The notes under the pieces were generated by a model. That model saw only the letters and a program-made list of their open reading frames with translations. It was not told the origin of the DNA and did no database searches. The position numbers and the translations under genes are program-made. A stretch of DNA of 7,741 nt from JAJYTL01 sp046705265. Its GTDB lineage: Bacteria; Pseudomonadota; Alphaproteobacteria; Ferrovibrionales; Ferrovibrionaceae. The DNA is taken from the NCBI GenBank assembly GCA_046705265.1, contig JBJKQL010000145.1:1-7741 (forward strand), in the 5' to 3' direction. Positions 6,178 to 7,741 of the stretch are shown piece after piece. Numbering within the stretch: position 1 is the stretch's first letter; the number at the start of each line of letters is the position of its first letter.

Positions 6178-6375
6178 CCCGCGCGGCATCAAGCCAGTTC
6201 GCGTTGGAGCGGTCGCGTGGCGGCAATGAACCGCATGTTCTCGCTTGCGACCGTCGGCCCCGCGGGCCGCGGCGCTTTCTAAATCTCCTCTCACGCAATA
6301 GGCGAAGTCCGCCTCGTCTTCGAGAGTCGGCGGTACGCAGCCGAGGATATTGTTGCAATAAGCCTCGAAGCGAAT
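6178..6375. other. Convergent intergenic region with a terminator candidate and an open extension of the lipoprotein frame
   Basis: This 198-base gap separates the end of the DUF971 gene from the converging lipoprotein gene. It contains the hairpin at 6255-6269. On the minus strand the reading frame of the lipoprotein stays open after its stop and reads protein-like for about 29 codons (6289-6375). I see no complete gene here. Confidence 0.5.
6255..6280 (+). terminator. Possible terminator of the cnoX gene run
   Basis: CGGCCC (6255-6260) and GGGCCG (6264-6269) form a perfect six-pair GC stem with a three-base loop, 78 bases after the DUF971 stop. GCTTTCT follows, which is only a short T-rich tail, so this is a modest candidate. 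Confidence 0.4.
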
Positions 6376-6666
6376 TCAGCCGCCGCCTGCGCCGTCCCGA
6401 AGCATCGTGCCGGGATCGGTGGAGTCGTCGCGAGGTTCGGTCGTCCGAATCATGGTATCGTTGGTGATGGTGAGGGGTCTGTCGCCGTCATCCTCGATCC
6501 ACGTCAGCGCGCGACTCCATTTCCGCGCGCAATCCGCAGGCTCCTGCCAAAGGATCGGACGCGAGGCCTCGCGCTGCCAAGCGGCCACCTGCGCGGGAGA
6601 GGCACAGCCCGCGAGCGCGAGCAGCATGATGCCGAACGGCAAGAGCCAAGCCGCCAGTCGTTTCAT
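6376..6666 (-). CDS. Small predicted lipoprotein, 96 aa, directly behind comM remnant
   Basis: A predicted envelope lipoprotein. It has Lys2-Arg3, a hydrophobic run to residue 19, and LAGC at 18-21 with Cys21 as the lipidation site. The mature region includes AQVAAWQREASRP, a second Cys46, and a polar, Thr/Asp-rich tail ending in Gly-Ala-Gly-Gly-Gly. I do not recognise a family. It starts six bases after the stop codon of the comM remnant; the sequence TAAGGGGGGATG means that the comM stop overlaps the ribosome-binding region. It was therefore probably translated together with comM. The C-terminus may be altered, because the frame remains open and protein-like beyond the TGA at 6376-6378. No later gene on this strand continues the transcript in the window. 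Confidence 0.7.
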   Translation of the reverse strand: MKRLAAWLLPFGIMLLALAGCASPAQVAAWQREASRPILWQEPADCARKWSRALTWIEDDGDRPLTITNDTMIRTTEPRDDSTDPGTMLRDGAGGG

Positions 6667-6672
6667 CCCCCC

Positions 6673-7490
6673 TTATCTCATGCCCCTAGACACCTCCTTG
6701 TTCAAACGCCCTGGCCGATTGGCGCGGCCGAGTGTGAGCCGGCGATAGCTGAGTGCCTCGGCAACATGCAGCCGCCGCACGCAGCCAACGCCTTCGGAGT
6801 CGGCCAGCGTTCTTGCGACGCGCAACACCCGGTGATAGCCCCGCGCCGTGAGCTTGAGGCGTTCCGCGGCTTCGGTGAGAAGCGCGCCATCGACATCGAC
6901 ATTGTTGCCCACGCCTTGCGTATCGGCGTAGCGCATCGCCTGGATTTCGCGCGCTCGGGCGGCGCGCGCCGCGATTTCAGTGCACGTTTCGCGGCTTATT
7001 GGACCTTGATGTCGCGAAAGTCGGCGGCCGCTTCCGGCGCCGCGGCAAACTCGGGCATCGGCGTGCCCAGCAGCTGCGATTCTTTAAGGTGGCTGATGAG
7101 CGTGAGCAGATTCGGCGCCGCCAGAACCTCGAGCCCCGACCACGCGGCCTCGCCGCCGCAGGCCGCGGGACAGATCAGGCCAAGCAATTCGGCGCCCGCC
7201 GCGGGCGCCGCCGGCAAGACGCCGGCGACTGCGGTCAGTGCACCATCAAGCGCGAGTTCGCCGAGTGCGGCATAGCCGGCAAGATCGTCTTCTGCCACCA
7301 CGCCCATGGCGGCAGCGCCAGGCCGAAGGCGCTCAACGCGGAGCGCACGCGCTCGCGGCTTTCCGCCACCGCCTTTGTCCGGCAGGCCGACGACGCTGAA
7401 GGCCGGCAAACCCGACGCCATCTGGATCTGTATGCTCACCGGCCGCACTTCGATGCTGTGGAAGACAATGGTCCTGACCCGCGCAACCAT
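6673..7490 (-). pseudogene. comM: comM (YifB) remnant: frameshift, nonsense codon and deletion of the AAA+ core
   Basis: ComM is a hexameric AAA+ branch-migration helicase that helps integrate DNA during natural transformation; intact proteins have about 500 residues. Reading leftward from ATG at 7490, the N-terminal Lon-S5-like domain is plain (MVARVRTIVFHSIEVRPVSI, GLPAFSVVGLPDK). Four lesions follow. A one-base insertion near 7372-7376 shifts the frame, and the conserved AVAESRERVRSALSAFG continues in the shifted frame. Near 7306-7313 about 100 bases are missing, which restores the first frame at AAMGVVAEDDLAGY. At 6996-6998 a TAA replaces the Glu expected after DIKGQ, although AAKRAL still follows. 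Near 6975-6980 the sequence jumps to the C-terminal domain (EIAARAARAREIQAMRYA, then ARGYHRVLRVART, HVAEALSYRR), ending at TAA 6673-6675. Walker A, Walker B and sensor motifs are all absent. It cannot be a functional helicase. Confidence 0.91.
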
Positions 7491-7518
7491 CGCGCCCCCG
7501 CCTCATGAACCTCGCTAG

Positions 7519-7546
7519 GTTAGAGAGCGGTCAGCGAAAAATGCAA
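7519..7546 (-). promoter_or_regulatory. Candidate promoter of the comM remnant
   Basis: Reading on the minus strand, TTGCAT (7541-7546) and TCTAAC (7519-7524) are 16 bases apart. This is the same -35 hexamer and spacer length as the candidate cnoX promoter. It lies 28 bases upstream of the comM start codon. The -10 matches four of six consensus bases. Confidence 0.35.
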
Positions 7547-7560
7547 CTGCGGCGTGATGG

Positions 7561-7584
7561 GCCGATCACCGAAAATCGACCGGC
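7561..7584 (-). terminator. Possible terminator hairpin after the histidine kinase gene
   Basis: On the minus strand GCCGGTC (7578-7584) can pair with GATCGGC (7561-7567), seven pairs with one G-U wobble around a ten-base loop containing TTTT. It begins ten bases after the kinase stop codon. No T-run follows the stem, so support is weak. Confidence 0.25.
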
Positions 7585-7593
7585 GGTGCGGCG

Positions 7594-7741
7594 TCAAGCG
7601 GCCGAGACGCCTGTGACGCTGGCGCTTGGTGGGGCCGGAAGGCGCACGGTGACGGTGGTGCCGACATCGACCGCGCTCTCGACCCGGAGCGTGCCGCCAT
7701 GAAGCCGGACCAGCGAATCCACCAGCGGCAGGCCGAGCCCG
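7594..7741 (-). CDS. Sensor histidine kinase, C-terminal end, cut by window edge
   Basis: Reading in from the right edge, 48 codons form the end of a histidine kinase ATP-binding (HATPase_c) domain. GLGLPLVDSLVRLHGG contains the G2 box and the helix after it, followed by LRVES and the closing strand GTTVTVRLP, then a short Pro/Ser/Ala tail and TGA at 7594-7596. This domain transfers phosphate from ATP to a conserved histidine that would lie upstream, outside the window. The sensor type and the partner regulator cannot be told from this fragment. It lies on the same strand as the comM remnant, 103 bases upstream of it. Confidence 0.9.
   Translation of the reverse strand, partial: GLGLPLVDSLVRLHGGTLRVESAVDVGTTVTVRLPAPPSASVTGVSAA

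Noticed and set aside
5623..6294. A 223-codon minus-strand frame across UPF0434 and DUF971
   Set aside because: Antisense to two recognised genes. Only its upstream-most part (6289-6375 and onward) is of interest, as a continuation of the lipoprotein frame.
6766..7508. Plus-strand frames over the comM remnant
   Set aside because: Their translations are Arg/Ala-rich and motif-free, while the minus strand carries exact ComM blocks.
1..7741. CRISPR array, tRNA, rRNA, transposase or insertion-sequence ends
   Set aside because: I found no regularly spaced repeats, no cloverleaf with a tRNA T-loop signature, and no transposase or integrase motifs on either strand.

Overview
The window looks like a piece of chromosome from a high-GC alphaproteobacterium. 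This rests on strong G/C bias at third codon positions, alphaproteobacterial-style housekeeping proteins (RsmB with an Ala/Lys-rich leader, a TPR-bearing thioredoxin, a UPF0434/DUF971 pair) and sigma70-like promoters of the TTGCAT/TATAGT kind. The order could be Rhodospirillales-like, but I cannot fix it from this stretch alone. I see no mobile element, CRISPR array, tRNA or rRNA.

Left part (1-2894): the 5' portion of rsmB (16S rRNA m5C methyltransferase) runs leftward off the edge. It is divergent from a stand-alone class I glutamine amidotransferase. Facing that gene are a 62-residue lipoprotein gene and, upstream of it on the same minus strand, pyrF (orotidine-5'-phosphate decarboxylase).

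Middle part (2895-6177): a 316-base intergenic region with an AT-richer patch and small palindromes leads into a PrdX/YbaK-type Pro-tRNA editing gene. That gene is interrupted by an in-frame TGA, and its conserved C-terminus is still readable after the stop. A good promoter follows, then a same-strand run of four genes: a CnoX-like thioredoxin-TPR chaperedoxin, a free-standing Lon N-terminal (substrate-binding) domain protein, a UPF0434/Trm112-like protein and a DUF971 protein. The set suggests protein quality control, but the last two have no settled job.

Right part (6178-7741): on the minus strand are the C-terminal tail of a sensor histidine kinase (cut by the window edge), a heavily decayed comM (YifB, AAA+ branch-migration helicase used in natural transformation) and a small lipoprotein gene six bases after the comM remnant. 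The comM remnant carries a frameshift, a short deletion, a nonsense codon and a large deletion that removes the ATPase core.

The main discoveries are therefore two broken genes among intact housekeeping genes (prdX by one stop codon, comM by several lesions), which points to recent loss of dispensable functions. I do not see a clear new defence or mobile system here.
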